64,000 nt of DNA from NCBI GenBank assembly GCA_949318235.1, contig OX439128.1, positions 46,148,530 to 46,212,529 on the forward strand. Direction: 5' to 3'. This document shows positions 31,401 through 42,251 of the stretch, piece by piece. The DNA is from Ecdyonurus torrentis. Its lineage: Eukaryota > Arthropoda > Insecta > Ephemeroptera > Heptageniidae. The notes under the pieces are model-generated. The model was given only the letters and a program-made list of their open reading frames with translations, was not told the origin of the DNA and ran no database searches. Every line of letters starts with the position of its first letter. Position 1 is the first letter of the stretch. Both the position numbers and the translations under genes were made by a program.

Positions 31401-31921
31401 TTTTATTTTGTAGCTCTAAATCACCATCCACACCGCAGCAACTGCAACCACAGCAAACCTCGAGTTCTCCACCTGTTCACCTAACGTCCAACTCTCCACA
31501 TATGGCACCTAGTGCTCAACACCCTCCTCCATTAACTAGACTACCTCTTGGTTCTGAGACCCCAAGTCCTCCACCACCAACTACACCGACATATGCCTCA
31601 CCAGCAACTCCAACTGTATCTGAGACGTACACTAACTTCTCAAACTTCTGGCAAGCTGCAGGAGGCGGTGGAGGTCAACATCATCGTCCTTATTATCACC
31701 ATACATCTCAACAAGGAGGAACTACAGGGGGTTATTATGGAAGTATGGAATACTACCCTCCACCCAGTAGTCAAGGTACTGCAATGGGTTATCACAGTCA
31801 CCACCTTAACATGGGTCACCACCACCAGATGGCCAGTGCTGGCTACCCTCAGGCCCAACGTTCTATGGCGAGTCACGGTGAAAGCATGACCGCAGAGTAC
31901 AGTAGCGGAATGGTACTCTGA
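23741..31921 (+). CDS. Otx: Otx / orthodenticle homeobox transcription factor (5 coding exons)
   Basis: Spliced CDS: 23741-23813, 24876-25088, 28549-28700, 31200-31348, 31414-31921, giving 364 codons plus TGA. All introns are GT-AG; the phases (1, 1, 0, 2) restore codons Arg25, Cys96 and Ser196 across the joins. Residues 101-160 form a paired-class homeodomain with [13 protein letters not shown] at the start and [10 protein letters not shown] in helix 3. Lys at homeodomain position 50 (residue 150) is the Otx/Bicoid-type residue that prefers TAATCC/GGATTA. The MAYLK motif at residue 32 matches the usual Otx start (M-S-YLK in vertebrates). Residues 38-95 are His/Gly/Ala-rich. The tail is Ser/Pro-rich, then Tyr/His/Gly-rich with YYGSMEYY and repeated HH pairs, and ends in SSGMVL. 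The usual WSP motif is not obvious; NFWQAA lies in that region. The product is a nuclear DNA-binding factor known for anterior neural and eye patterning. Family assignment is near certain; exact termini are inferred. Confidence 0.95.
23814..24875 (+). other. Otx intron 1 (phase 1, 1062 bp)
   Basis: GT-AG intron with donor gtaagt. It contains a 27-bp poly-A tract (23939-23965), a short AC-rich repeat (24240-24265) and a slightly GC-richer patch at 24290-24470. No other coding signal is seen. Confidence 0.85.
24876..25088 (+). CDS. Otx: Otx coding exon 2 (MAYLK, His/Gly-rich N-terminal region)
   Basis: The acceptor is a T-rich tract ending ctcag at 24875; the donor is gtaagt at 25089. The exon contains MAYLKGPHH starting at 24896, the family's usual first residues. 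A His/Gly/Ala-rich stretch follows, with [11 protein letters not shown] and [12 protein letters not shown]. It ends with the first base of a Cys codon (T|GT) completed by exon 3, so both flanking introns are phase 1. Confidence 0.93.
25425..25475. repeat. (GA)n microsatellite in Otx intron 2
   Basis: About 25 GA units. Confidence 0.96.
27480..27760. promoter_or_regulatory. GC-rich island in Otx intron 2
   Basis: The most GC-rich stretch inside the gene, with CCCCGCGCCGCGC at its core. A GGATTA (27615-27620) is the sequence bound by K50 homeodomains such as Otx itself. It may be an intronic enhancer with autoregulation or an alternative promoter; function is inferred. Confidence 0.35.
28549..28700 (+). 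CDS. Otx: Otx coding exon 3 (homeodomain residues 1-46)
   Basis: Lies between acceptor acacag (ends 28548) and donor gtaaat (28701). It encodes [16 protein letters not shown] onward to NLPESRVQ, covering the N-terminal arm, helices 1 and 2 and the start of helix 3. The exon ends exactly after homeodomain Gln46. A phase-0 intron between residues 46 and 47 is the known position in many paired-class homeobox genes, including Otx. Relative to the usual Otx sequence it carries a few conservative changes (Ser for Thr, Ile for Val or Leu). Confidence 0.97.
28701..31199 (+). other. Otx intron 3 (phase 0, 2499 bp)
   Basis: GT-AG intron interrupting the homeodomain after residue 46. It contains a GC-richer patch at 29560-29760 followed by a short poly-A, and others at 30220-30330 and 30640-30880. 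No additional exon is recognisable. Confidence 0.9.
31200..31348 (+). CDS. Otx: Otx coding exon 4 (recognition helix end, Ser-rich linker)
   Basis: The acceptor atgtttcag ends at 31199. The exon opens with [13 protein letters not shown], which completes homeodomain helix 3 with Lys50, Asn51 and Arg53. A Ser/Thr-rich linker follows ([15 protein letters not shown], then [12 protein letters not shown]). The donor gtatgc at 31349 leaves a phase-2 end (AG) that joins C of exon 5 to make Ser196. Confidence 0.96.
31414..31921 (+). CDS. Otx: Otx coding exon 5 (C-terminal domain and stop)
   Basis: Follows a 65-bp intron (31349-31413) with acceptor ttttgtag. It encodes 168 residues after the split Ser. 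First comes a Pro/Ser/Gln-rich part ([27 protein letters not shown]). A Tyr/His/Gly-rich tail follows ([36 protein letters not shown]), as in otd/Otx transactivation regions. TGA is at 31919-31921. Overlapping frames here are shadows of this exon. Confidence 0.95.
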
Positions 31922-31994
31922 GCCCAACACTTGCTGGCAATGTGACTCAAGATCGCTCCAGCTCCCAGTACGACACAACATAGTTCGAAACTTC

Positions 31995-32000
31995 AATAAA
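31995..32000 (+). terminator. Candidate Otx polyadenylation signal AATAAA
   Basis: The first canonical AATAAA after the stop codon, 74 bp downstream of the TGA, followed by a T-rich stretch from 32004. Further AATAAA copies occur in the AT-rich DNA beyond, so a longer 3' UTR is possible. Confidence 0.5.
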
Positions 32001-32524
32001 CTATTTTTTTTCTTTTGAATTTTCACTTTGGAAAGTTCGTGTATATAATAATAATATAAAAAAGCACCTATATATAAACTTATAAGCCACAATGGACTTA
32101 TTTAAAAAAAAAACTTTTTAATATCCTGCAACTCTCTTGTACAAATTATAATTTCTATTACAGTTGTGTTTTATATTATATCAGCAGATAAAGCAGAGTG
32201 ATTTTATATATATAGCTTCAACGTGCACATATTTACCATAAAAAGAAGACTCAAAAAAACAATTTAAAAAAAAGTGAATATCTCTTAGATGGGCACAATA
32301 TAGACCAGCAGTTTTAAATTTTTCATTGGTTCCTAATTAATTAAGTGCCTTTGTATGATGATTCATACAAACCAAGTAATAAAAACTATAAATAATCTTT
32401 TCTATAACATTATTGTAATAGTCTAATAAAATTAATATATAATTATTAAATTATAATTTCAAAGATTTTATCACGTCTCAAAAATTCAAATCACATTTTA
32501 AAATTTCTCTAAATAAACCTGTTA

Positions 32525-32530
<6 letters not shown>

Positions 32531-32609
<79 letters not shown>
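32531..32609. repeat. (TA)n microsatellite
   Basis: About 39 AT units. Confidence 0.96.
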
Positions 32610-32615
<6 letters not shown>

Positions 32616-33448
32616 TATAAATTATTGGCATATATTATATCAAATATTCTTGAAGTAGTAAAATTTCTTTGAAAAGATTATTCATTTAGTCACGACACGT
32701 TATGCCCAGATGATATTCGAAGTGATGGGTAATTGACGTGTCATATACAAACAGTTATACAAATTAAGTGAAGGCAAACGTGCAAGAGCACAGTCACTGC
32801 CCCGTGTTATCTTACTTGTACAGCAGGATAGAAATTTTTCTCAATTTAGTGCAATTTATTTGCACACAATTTCTTTATTATATAATATAAGTGTCTCTTG
32901 TGATTTTTTAATATAATATATTTTAATGGTTTTAAATAATAAAATAAAATTATACAAATTATTTGCATTAATTAATTTACTGTATATCTATATATATTTT
33001 ATAATACTATCCAAACCTTACCCAATAGTTGCAGAACAAAATAAAAATAAAATAATTATTTAGCAATAACGTATTAATACCAAAAAGCAAAGCAAAGCAA
33101 AAAAAAAAAAAAAAAAAAAAAAGATCAGGAAAAAAATATTAAAAATAGACTAATTAATTTATTTCATATGCACTATTTAGTTAAATAAATATGAGACATA
33201 CTGTCTTTACGTGATTTATTTAATTCAGTTACTTGACTTTTTTCCCTCTATAACATGCTTATATTCTCATTATAGAAACAACAACAAATTTATTTTTAAA
33301 AAATCAAGCAGTTATTTTTAGCTTATATATTTATGCTCATTTTTAGGGATACAAATTTAATTGCCCATAAGTTTATTATTTATTTATTTTAGTTTTTATA
33401 ATAATAATATTTAGTAAATTTTGACTATAACAAAGAAACAACTGTTTT

Positions 33449-33561
33449 GAGACCGACTTGTAGAGATTTCACTCGCATCTTCTTCCGTTTTTACGTACTA
33501 TACGCATGCGTATTACGTAGAAACGGAAGCGGATGTGAACGAATTCTTTAACGTTGGCCTC
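33449..33561. repeat. Small palindromic (hairpin) element, 113 bp
   Basis: The ends GAGACCGAC and GTTGGCCTC are roughly inverse. The core pairs CTTCCGTTTTTACGTA with TACGTAGAAACGGAAG around a TATACGCATGCGTATT centre. The whole block is an imperfect inverted repeat in AT-rich DNA and resembles a short MITE. No clear target duplication is seen. Confidence 0.6.
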
Positions 33562-34088
33562 AGTTCAGTTGCTTATTTATTAGGCCTCATCAAATTTAAA
33601 TAGCATTAAAAAAAATGTGATTACTGATCGCACGCAAAAGACACAATTAAAGTGTATAATATTATATCGTATAATCCTCTATTACTATGACAAAACAGAT
33701 CATAAAAAAATGAAAGTTTAAAATATTATATCGTCGTCATGGTTGCAGAACAATGACCTTAGTGAATTAGTCATTATTGTTATAGTTGCAAAAAGTCTCC
33801 TGATTAAATGCTATATTATTAAGTGTATACCATCATGATAACAGAATCCTATGCGTATGTATATAGCATTTTAGAGCTTGTATTCAATCAATCAATACCA
33901 TTGAACACCAATTCACCTGGGGCCTTTTTCTTCTACCACGATGAAACTTTACTTATATACACTTGCAAAGTACGACAGAAAAGGTATAATACAAAATTCG
34001 TTGAGCCATTTCTATTGATTTCTATATTATGTAGCATTTCACTCGACCTCTAGAGGACCAAAAACAATAATGAATTGATATATTATAA

Positions 34089-34093
<5 letters not shown>

Positions 34094-34158
<65 letters not shown>
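34094..34158. repeat. (TA)n microsatellite
   Basis: About 32 TA units. Confidence 0.96.
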
Positions 34159-34160
<2 letters not shown>

Positions 34161-35047
34161 AAAATTTTTAAATATTATCTCAACGCGCACCGGCGTTAAA
34201 ACAATATTAAAATTACGTATATACTGTATATAAGAAGATCTGAGCACTATAAATAATATGGGGAAAAATTAACTTTGATTATACGCTAACTTTTGCAGAA
34301 ATACGTTATATCGTTAATAATATGTTACAGCACTATCTTTATGTAACGTCATATGAATCGTTATATGGGTGTATTGGTATATGCTGCGTGCTGTTTTCAT
34401 TGCTGTAATAACTAAATATAAACAATGATATATGGTTTAAAAAAAGATAATAATAATCTGATACGATTGTTTTCTATTAGAAAGTAATTAAATTGAGATG
34501 TGAAGCAAGATGTCAAGTGTTTTGCGAGGTAGGTGAGGTGAGAGCAATGCTGATGAGAACAGCTGGAGAGAGGCAAGGTGACCGTGTTACTCGCAGCTGT
34601 AGAGCCACATGCGAGAGAATTAACATTGTCTGGCTGAATGTCATTCCATCAAGCAGATTAAACCTCCGACTAAATAAACTTTTTTATTTTTGTTTGCATC
34701 ATAAAAAAAAAAGAATAAATTTATTCAACTCAAATAGTCTATTCAAAATATAGGCAAAGAAGATATATAATATCATGATTTAAAATTTATAAAAACATTA
34801 CTTGGTACAATAATTTTTTATGCGATACCGAAATTTAGAATTTTATATATATAAGAATCATAAATTAATAAAGTAAATAATAATTATAGAAGTAAATATT
34901 CTGTATTTCAAATATTATTATATAAGGAGAGTATAATGAGGAAGACATTCTTTGAGGGTTTTTTATTTTATTGCATATTATGCTAAAATTAAGACGACAT
35001 TGACCAGAATCGATTGATATAAATGAATTTATCATTTTTTAGTTCAT

Positions 35048-35052
<5 letters not shown>

Positions 35053-35081
<29 letters not shown>
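35053..35081. repeat. Poly-T tract
   Basis: 29 uninterrupted T. Confidence 0.95.
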
Positions 35082-35255
35082 GAAAATAAAAAAACAACGT
35101 CACCGTTAGTATCTTATGCATGTGGGCATAGGAAATAGTTACCAACCGTGGCGTCATTTCGTGACTTTCAAAAATGAATTCAAAATATTTAAATTAAAAA
35201 AATTTGACATTTGCATAATCTATCGATTCAGGACGATATTTTATAAAATGTATAT

Positions 35256-35259
<4 letters not shown>

Positions 35260-35341
<82 letters not shown>
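35260..35341. repeat. (TA)n microsatellite
   Basis: About 40 TA units. Confidence 0.96.
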
Positions 35342-35344
<3 letters not shown>

Positions 35345-36747
35345 GTAATTTGATTAAACGTAAATTTTAATTTGCTATGTTATTATGCCATATCAACAAT
35401 GGTTTTGGAAAAAGTTCTATATTTATTTTTTTCATTCATTTATTTGTTTATTCAATCAGTAGCTCGTTTATTTCATTAAATATATTATCTTCATATTTAT
35501 ATCCAATAAATATCATAACTAAACAATAATGTATAAGTATTAAGTTACAAAATATTCATAACAATAATGAATATAGATGATGATAGAAACCTTACCACAT
35601 GTGAGCATCTTTCGTAATATAAATGTTTTTCATCTCCCTTGACTATTATTATATACTGTGGGTTTGATTACGTCGTGCAACTGTAGTTTTATATGAAACA
35701 AAACAGCATCAATAAGCAATGAAGAGAATACGATCCATTCTCCATTAGTACAGGGGGTTGCGGGGAGGGGAAATCGCGCATCTGCTTCGACGTTCCCGAG
35801 GGCTTTACTCGTGGACAAACCCCACGTCAGTCTTGTAAATCCATGAAATTGACAGCACATGGACTTCATTTATTACAAATTTGATATTAATTATTTATAA
35901 TAGCTTGTAAATACGTTGTTTATTATATTGATATTAATTCGTGCAATTTTAGGGTAATGAAAATATGGTTTTATATATTATTACATTCACTTGTCATTTA
36001 TTGCCACTAATATGTCATTTAAAGCTTTTAACGTGTAATATATGAAAATAAAAAAAAATCCCAAATTTTGTATTTTTCATGTTAGGTTTTTAAAAACTGA
36101 ATAACAATAACTTTTAGTTAAAAGTTTCTGAAATTAAAAAAATTATAAGCTTTTTTGCTTTAAAACTTTTGTAAAAAAATATAAAATTACATCTATATAT
36201 GACAAAAAAAATTAAAATATTTTCTCTCTTTTCATATAAATCTGATGATGATGGAAAAAAATATAAAGGGGAGATGCAGAAACGAGAGAGAGAGAGAGAG
36301 AGAGAGAATCACCGCGGGACCTGCAGCTCTTTGTACGAGCCGCCCACCCCGTGCACTCGCGATTATACTTTGGGATTGTGCTCCCTCCCAGTTCTGGTAG
36401 CTAGCAAAGTAATTAATTAAGAAGCTCCTCGCTGAAATGTATTTCATTAAAAGAGAAAAGAGGAGGTTGAATACATGATGCTAAGCCCACCCACTTCTCC
36501 TCCCTGCTGACTGCTTTCTTGCTTGCTAACTTGCTTGCTTGCAATGCTCGTTCGCTCGCCTCGTGATGAGTAAAGTTGTGGTGGTGTAGCGAGCACCAGA
36601 ACTGCGGGGTGCAGACTTATTCTCACCGTGTGTTCCAAAACTTACATCTTCAGGAAATAAAGACTTAAAAATAAAAGATAAAAACCACTATATATACTAC
36701 CCACCACATAAGTATAAAAACAAAAACACAAAGTTTCATTACATGTC

Positions 36748-36748
<1 letters not shown>

Positions 36749-36810
<62 letters not shown>
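36749..36810. repeat. (TA)n microsatellite
   Basis: About 31 TA units. Confidence 0.96.
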
Positions 36811-36817
<7 letters not shown>

Positions 36818-37053
36818 TATATATTGAAAACAAAAAGATTTTGTTTACTATATATACTATATACAATAAAAATTAAAGACATTTAAGTTATTATTGGAAA
36901 TTTTGATATTAAAATAAATATAAAGTGCATAAAAACTTTAAGATTTGTGAAATATTCAATTTTTTTAAAAATTAGGAAAATTAGTTAAAATTTCATAAAA
37001 AATAAATTTCAGTGTTACTAAATTTATATATATAATATCCCATGCATTGCATG

Positions 37054-37190
<137 letters not shown>

Positions 37191-37767
37191 TTTTAGTTTG
37201 TAGATTTAATTCTTGTTGAATATTATACATAGTTATGCGATGCATATATTATAAATTTATACTATTTTATGATAAATAATAATAATAATAATAATATAAG
37301 CAATAACAAACAAAAGTAATATATTTTTTAATAAATTTAAAAAAAAATTAAAAATAAGAACTGAAATGTACAATAACGATACTTTTTGTGGTTGTCTACT
37401 GTATACAATAATGATACAAATGTTTTGTAATAATTTTTTTATTTTAGGAAAGCTTTTTTGAAAGAGAACTAAGAGTTTTGCTATATTATATTATAAAAGC
37501 AATATTATACCCAATTTTTTAATTACATAATGCTAAATAACAATTTCCATGTAACTTTTATACTGTAATGTGATTGTTTATCAGCGGAGTTAATTTTTAT
37601 TGTTATATATTATTATATATTTTTAAATATGTAATTGCTAATTATTTCTATATTGTCTCATTTTGAGGCAATAATCTAAGCTAATACATTATTCTCTTAC
37701 TGCATAATAGCAGCTTGCTTTTTTTAGAAAGATGATTCTTTATACAACATTATAATATGATACATTG

Positions 37768-37768
<1 letters not shown>

Positions 37769-37857
<89 letters not shown>
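37769..37857. repeat. (TA)n microsatellite
   Basis: TA array with one C interruption near its left end. Confidence 0.95.
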
Positions 37858-37861
<4 letters not shown>

Positions 37862-38109
37862 ATTATATATATGAAAATGCAAATTTATCACTGCAGTATA
37901 TACTCTAACTTCAAAGTTTAATCGCAAGGTATCTCTATATGACAGCTATTGCAATCAGTGACCATGTTCCTTCAACCGTTTCTGCAATTTAGAGTTGTAG
38001 CACAATTTGATAGTTTTGTAATAGCAGGATAGTGACCTATAGGAATTAATAAAACAAATCATCTTTGAGATGGCTTTCCAATCGAGAAGTTGATAACACA
38101 AAGATTTGT

Positions 38110-38470
38110 AAAAAATTAAGGTAAGTATCATGGATGCCAGGATTAAACCTCTTTAGTATGGGCTTTAATGTGCGATCTGAGGCTTACCAAACCTCAGGCT
38201 CAACCCGTTATCACATTCTTCTGGGCTTGACTACCAAATCTGTGCAACCCGGACCACTGACTCTCGAACTATACCAAGAGATGACAGCCACTCGCGTTAG
38301 CAAGCAGTGCATGGTCAAACTGCCAGCTCGCAGCCACGCTGCCAGTCTTATGGGTATTTGCCATAAGACTTGAATGGGTTTTACCCATCCAAGTGCTGAC
38401 CACAATTGACGTTGCTCAACTTCGGTGATCCAACGGGAACCGGTTCAGATAAGCGATAAGCATGCCCAAA
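38110..38470 (-). mobile_element. 5S-headed SINE-like element (candidate)
   Basis: A 360-bp GC-richer unit in AT-rich DNA. On the minus strand its 5' part (38383-38446) reads CACCGAAGTTGAGCAACGTC and then GGTCAGCACTTGGATGGGT, a match to the 5S rRNA internal promoter region. About 270 bp of unrelated sequence follows. This is the layout of SINE3-type (5S-derived) SINEs. No second copy of the body is seen in this window, so family status is inferred. Confidence 0.5.
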
Positions 38471-38649
38471 TCCGGTTCGGGTTGTGCGAATATTTGTATT
38501 TTGGAAAAAATCTGTAAGAGAGCTGACAAGAAAAATATATCCCCGGGTTTCTTAAATAAATTTTATTGTTTTGTATATATATATATATATATATATTAAC
38601 AGCAGCCAAGTATGTTCAGTTTAAAGACACCCCTTTTATTTTGACTATT

Positions 38650-38817
<168 letters not shown>

Positions 38818-39770
38818 CATCAAAACCCGAAATTGACCCAAACTAGGTATTTTTGCTCATTTCGGCTTTTGGTTCGTCGCTTTTGGTCACGAAATTTTGA
38901 TCCATACTAGTTTTGAGCATTTCGCAAAAAGCAAAACCCGGTGTAAACATTTATTTCTAGTTTTGGTCTTTGAATTTTGACCAGAACTAGTTGTGGTGAA
39001 AATAGAAAAATCAAAACCCGAAAAATGAACATTTCTCAACTCAGAATTTTATGCAATGATGAAAGACTATATATAATTATATTATAAATGCATGATGTTT
39101 TGGTATTATAATTTAGGCGTTTAAACAATATTATTTTATTATTTTACATGAAATGCAAAATATATGGTCTGAAAGATTAATTTGATTAGAATGCGCTGCT
39201 CAAAATATCTAAATCTTATGGCTATATATAGATACGGAATATAAATTGAGACAATACGAAAAATAAACTTACTGTTTGACCTAGCAATGGACCACTTGCA
39301 ATGAGCGAACTTTTTAAAATAATTTGAAATTTTCTTATTACATTTCTTACAAAAAATCAAAAATAATTTTCCCTTGTTGCAACAATTACAAACATTTTAT
39401 TGCAAGTGGTCCATTCAGTAATAGTAGTAATATAGTATATTATTATTATTTTAAGGGGCTACTTACGATTAAATGTAAATTAAGAGCTATATATAAAACC
39501 ACTAACAATGATCACTTATAATTTGCGCACCAATAATATACGTGTGTTGTGAACTTTTTAAATTCTAACACTTTCTTATCCTGTTTCTAACAAATATTAT
39601 GAAACTATAAACCATGTTTTCAGCACAAGAGACAAACAGTCAACTGAATATACGCACAAGAAATATTTTAAAATAAATTGTTATCACTGGATAAAGTACG
39701 GTGAAAGGTGGACTTGAACTTTGAACCAATATAAGGGAAATTAGTCATAAGTCATATCATAATATATCAC

Positions 39771-41246
39771 CCTGCTCAAAATTCTTGGCCAAGACCTTGC
39801 AAGGTCTTGCAAGATGCTTCAAGATTGCAAGATCTTGAACAAAACTGCAAGATCTTGACCTGTTTCTTGCAAGATTTTTTAAAAATCTTGCAAGAATTTT
39901 CATTTTTCAAGAAATGTAATCTTGAGCTATAAAAGCTCAAGACTGCAAGAAAAATCTTGCAAGATTTGAACAAAATCTTGCAAGAAAATTTTTTCTTGAG
40001 AAAATTACCAATCTTGATGAAAATACTTCAAGACTGCGCAAGAATAATCTTGCAAGATTGTTTCACAATCTTGCAAGACATTTTTTCTTGGAGTTTTAAT
40101 AAATCTTGAAGTAAAAAGTGTTCAAGACGACAAGAATTTGTCTTGCAAGATTAAGTCACAATCTAATTGCAAGAGACGTGACCTAAAAGTACAAAAAAAA
40201 AAAAAAAAAAAAAAACTCAATATGCATCACACCTGTAATTTTAAAAAATTCTTGCAAGACAGGACAAGATCTTGAACTACCCCTTTGCTGCACCCTTAAA
40301 CAAGTGAGGGGTTATGAGTATATATTGTTATTCTTTTAATTATACTGTAAGTTTATTATTTTAATCGAAATTTAAATTTTTGAAAATCTTGCAAGAATGG
40401 TCAAGATCTTGACCTACCCCTTTGGCTGCACCCTTTATTGAGTTAGGGGTGAATGAGTATTGTTATTTACTTTTTATATACTCAAAAGTATATTTTTAAC
40501 AAAACTGCAGAATTTATAAAAATCTTGCAAGATAGGTCAAGATCTTGAACTACCCTTAGGCTAAAACCACCCTAAAATGAGTTGGGGGTGAATTAAAATA
40601 CTTTTTTATTCTTTTTCTACTCGCGCATAAGTTGATTTTTACCAAGTAAAAAAAAGTCAATAAACTTGTAATTTTAGGTAAAAAAATTATATAAATATCA
40701 GTAATACAATAAAACTAATTCAATTTTCGTATTCCTCGCCCCTTTTTACCCCTAAATACCAAATTTCATATTTTTAGGGGTTGGGGGTACTTGGCAGTAC
40801 AAGTCCGAAGTAATTACAATGTTATATAGTTCAAAACGCGAATTATTAGTAAGTCTGTTACAGAACTGCAGTGCTAGGACCGGCTTCCATGCGATCACCG
40901 AAGTTAAGCAACGTTGAGCGTAGACAGTAGTTGGATGGGTGTAAAAAAAATAAAAGTTAAAGCGTTTAAAATAATTCCACCGCCAAAATATTTTTTTAAA
41001 TTCTCTCTTTACATTTCATCACCAAAATGTTCAGCAGATAATGCGCTGCTTATTTATCTACTACAAATAAGGATTTTTTAAAAAAAAATGTTCAAGATCT
41101 TGAACAAGATTTTTTGGTCAAGACCTTGCAAGATCTTGGACAAGACCTTGCAAGATCTTGACTCAAGACCTTGCAAGGTCTTGACGAAAAATCTTGTCCA
41201 AGATCTTGCAAGATCTTGCAAGGTCTTGGCCAAGAATTTTCAGCAG
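39771..41246. mobile_element. Foldback DNA element E2, nested in T copy B (1476 bp)
   Basis: Same family as E1 and E3 but in reverse orientation, with ends CCTGCTCAAAATTC and GAATTTTCAGCAG. It is flanked by AC on both sides. T copy A keeps the unoccupied site (AATATATCAC-TCTTATTG, around 20730) with a single AC. This directly shows a 2-bp target-site duplication. It contains the long CTTGCAAG arm (39771-40270), an AGGGGT hairpin (40748-40781), the 5S-like segment and the short arm (41090-41246). Confidence 0.9.
40873..40941 (+). pseudogene. 5S rRNA-like segment in E2
   Basis: Contains CACCGAAGTTAAGCAACGTT and CAGTAGTTGGATGGGTG, then an A run. It is the cleanest of the three E copies around box A. 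The 5' and 3' ends of a true 5S gene are absent. Confidence 0.78.
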
Positions 41247-41298
41247 ACTCTTATTGTAAAATAAAATAAATATTTTTCCTTTTTAATTAACGTGTCGT

Positions 41299-41300
<2 letters not shown>

Positions 41301-41380
<80 letters not shown>
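41301..41380. repeat. (CT)n-(CA)n microsatellite in T copy B
   Basis: About 37 CT units, then a few CA. It is the expanded counterpart of 20784-20821. Confidence 0.96.
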
Positions 41381-41953
41381 TTATTCTTATAATATAAAAT
41401 AATTGAGTTGAGAAATACTCATTTTTCGGGTTTTGATTTTTCTATTTTGATCACAACTAGTTCTGGTCAAAATTCAAAGACCAAAACTAGATATAAAACT
41501 CAAAACTAGTATGGATCAAAATTTCGTGACCAAAAGCCGAAATAAACTTGCATTTCGGGGTTTGGCAAAAAGCGACGAACCAAAAGCCGAAATGAGCAAA
41601 AATACCTAGTTTGGGTCAATTTCGGGTTTTGATGCTAACATATATATCCCTGCTCAAAATTCTTGGCCAAGATCTTGCAAGACCTTGCAAGATCTTGGAT
41701 AAGATTTTTCGTCAAGACCTTGCAAGGTCTTGTGTCAAGATCTTGCAAGGTCTTGTCCAAGATCTTGCAAGGTCTTGACCAAAAAATCTTGTTCAAGATC
41801 TTGAACCTTTTTTTTAAAAAAATCCTAAATTGTAATAAATAAATAAGCAGCGCATTAGCTGGTGAACATTTTGGTGATGAAATGTAAAGAGAGGATTTAA
41901 AAAAATATTTTGGCGGTGGATTAATTTTAACGCTTTAACTTTTAATTTTTTTA

Positions 41954-42020
41954 CACCCATCCAACTACTGTCCACAATCAACGTTGCTTAACTTCGGTGA
42001 TCGCATGGGTGCCGGTCCTA
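41954..42020 (-). pseudogene. 5S rRNA-like segment in E3
   Basis: The reverse complement has CACCGAAGTTAAGCAACGTT and CAGTAGTTGGATGGGTG, homologous to the E1 and E2 segments. Confidence 0.75.
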
Positions 42021-42214
42021 ACACTGCAGTTCTGTAACAGACATACTAATAATCGGCGTTTTGAACTATATAACATTGTAACTACTTTGGACTTGTACTG
42101 CCAAATACCCTCAACCCCTAAAAATATGAAATTTGGTATTTAGGGGTAAAAAGGGGTGAGGAATACGAAAATTGAATCAGTTTTATTATATTATTGATAT
42201 TTATATACAATATA

Positions 42215-42216
<2 letters not shown>

Positions 42217-42246
<30 letters not shown>
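42217..42246. repeat. Poly-T tract inside E3
   Basis: 30 T, absent as such from E1 and E2. Confidence 0.95.

Positions 42247-42251
<5 letters not shown>

Noticed and set aside
31548..32092. Open frames on other frames and strand over the last Otx exon
   Set aside because: Shadows of the Otx C-terminal coding exon.
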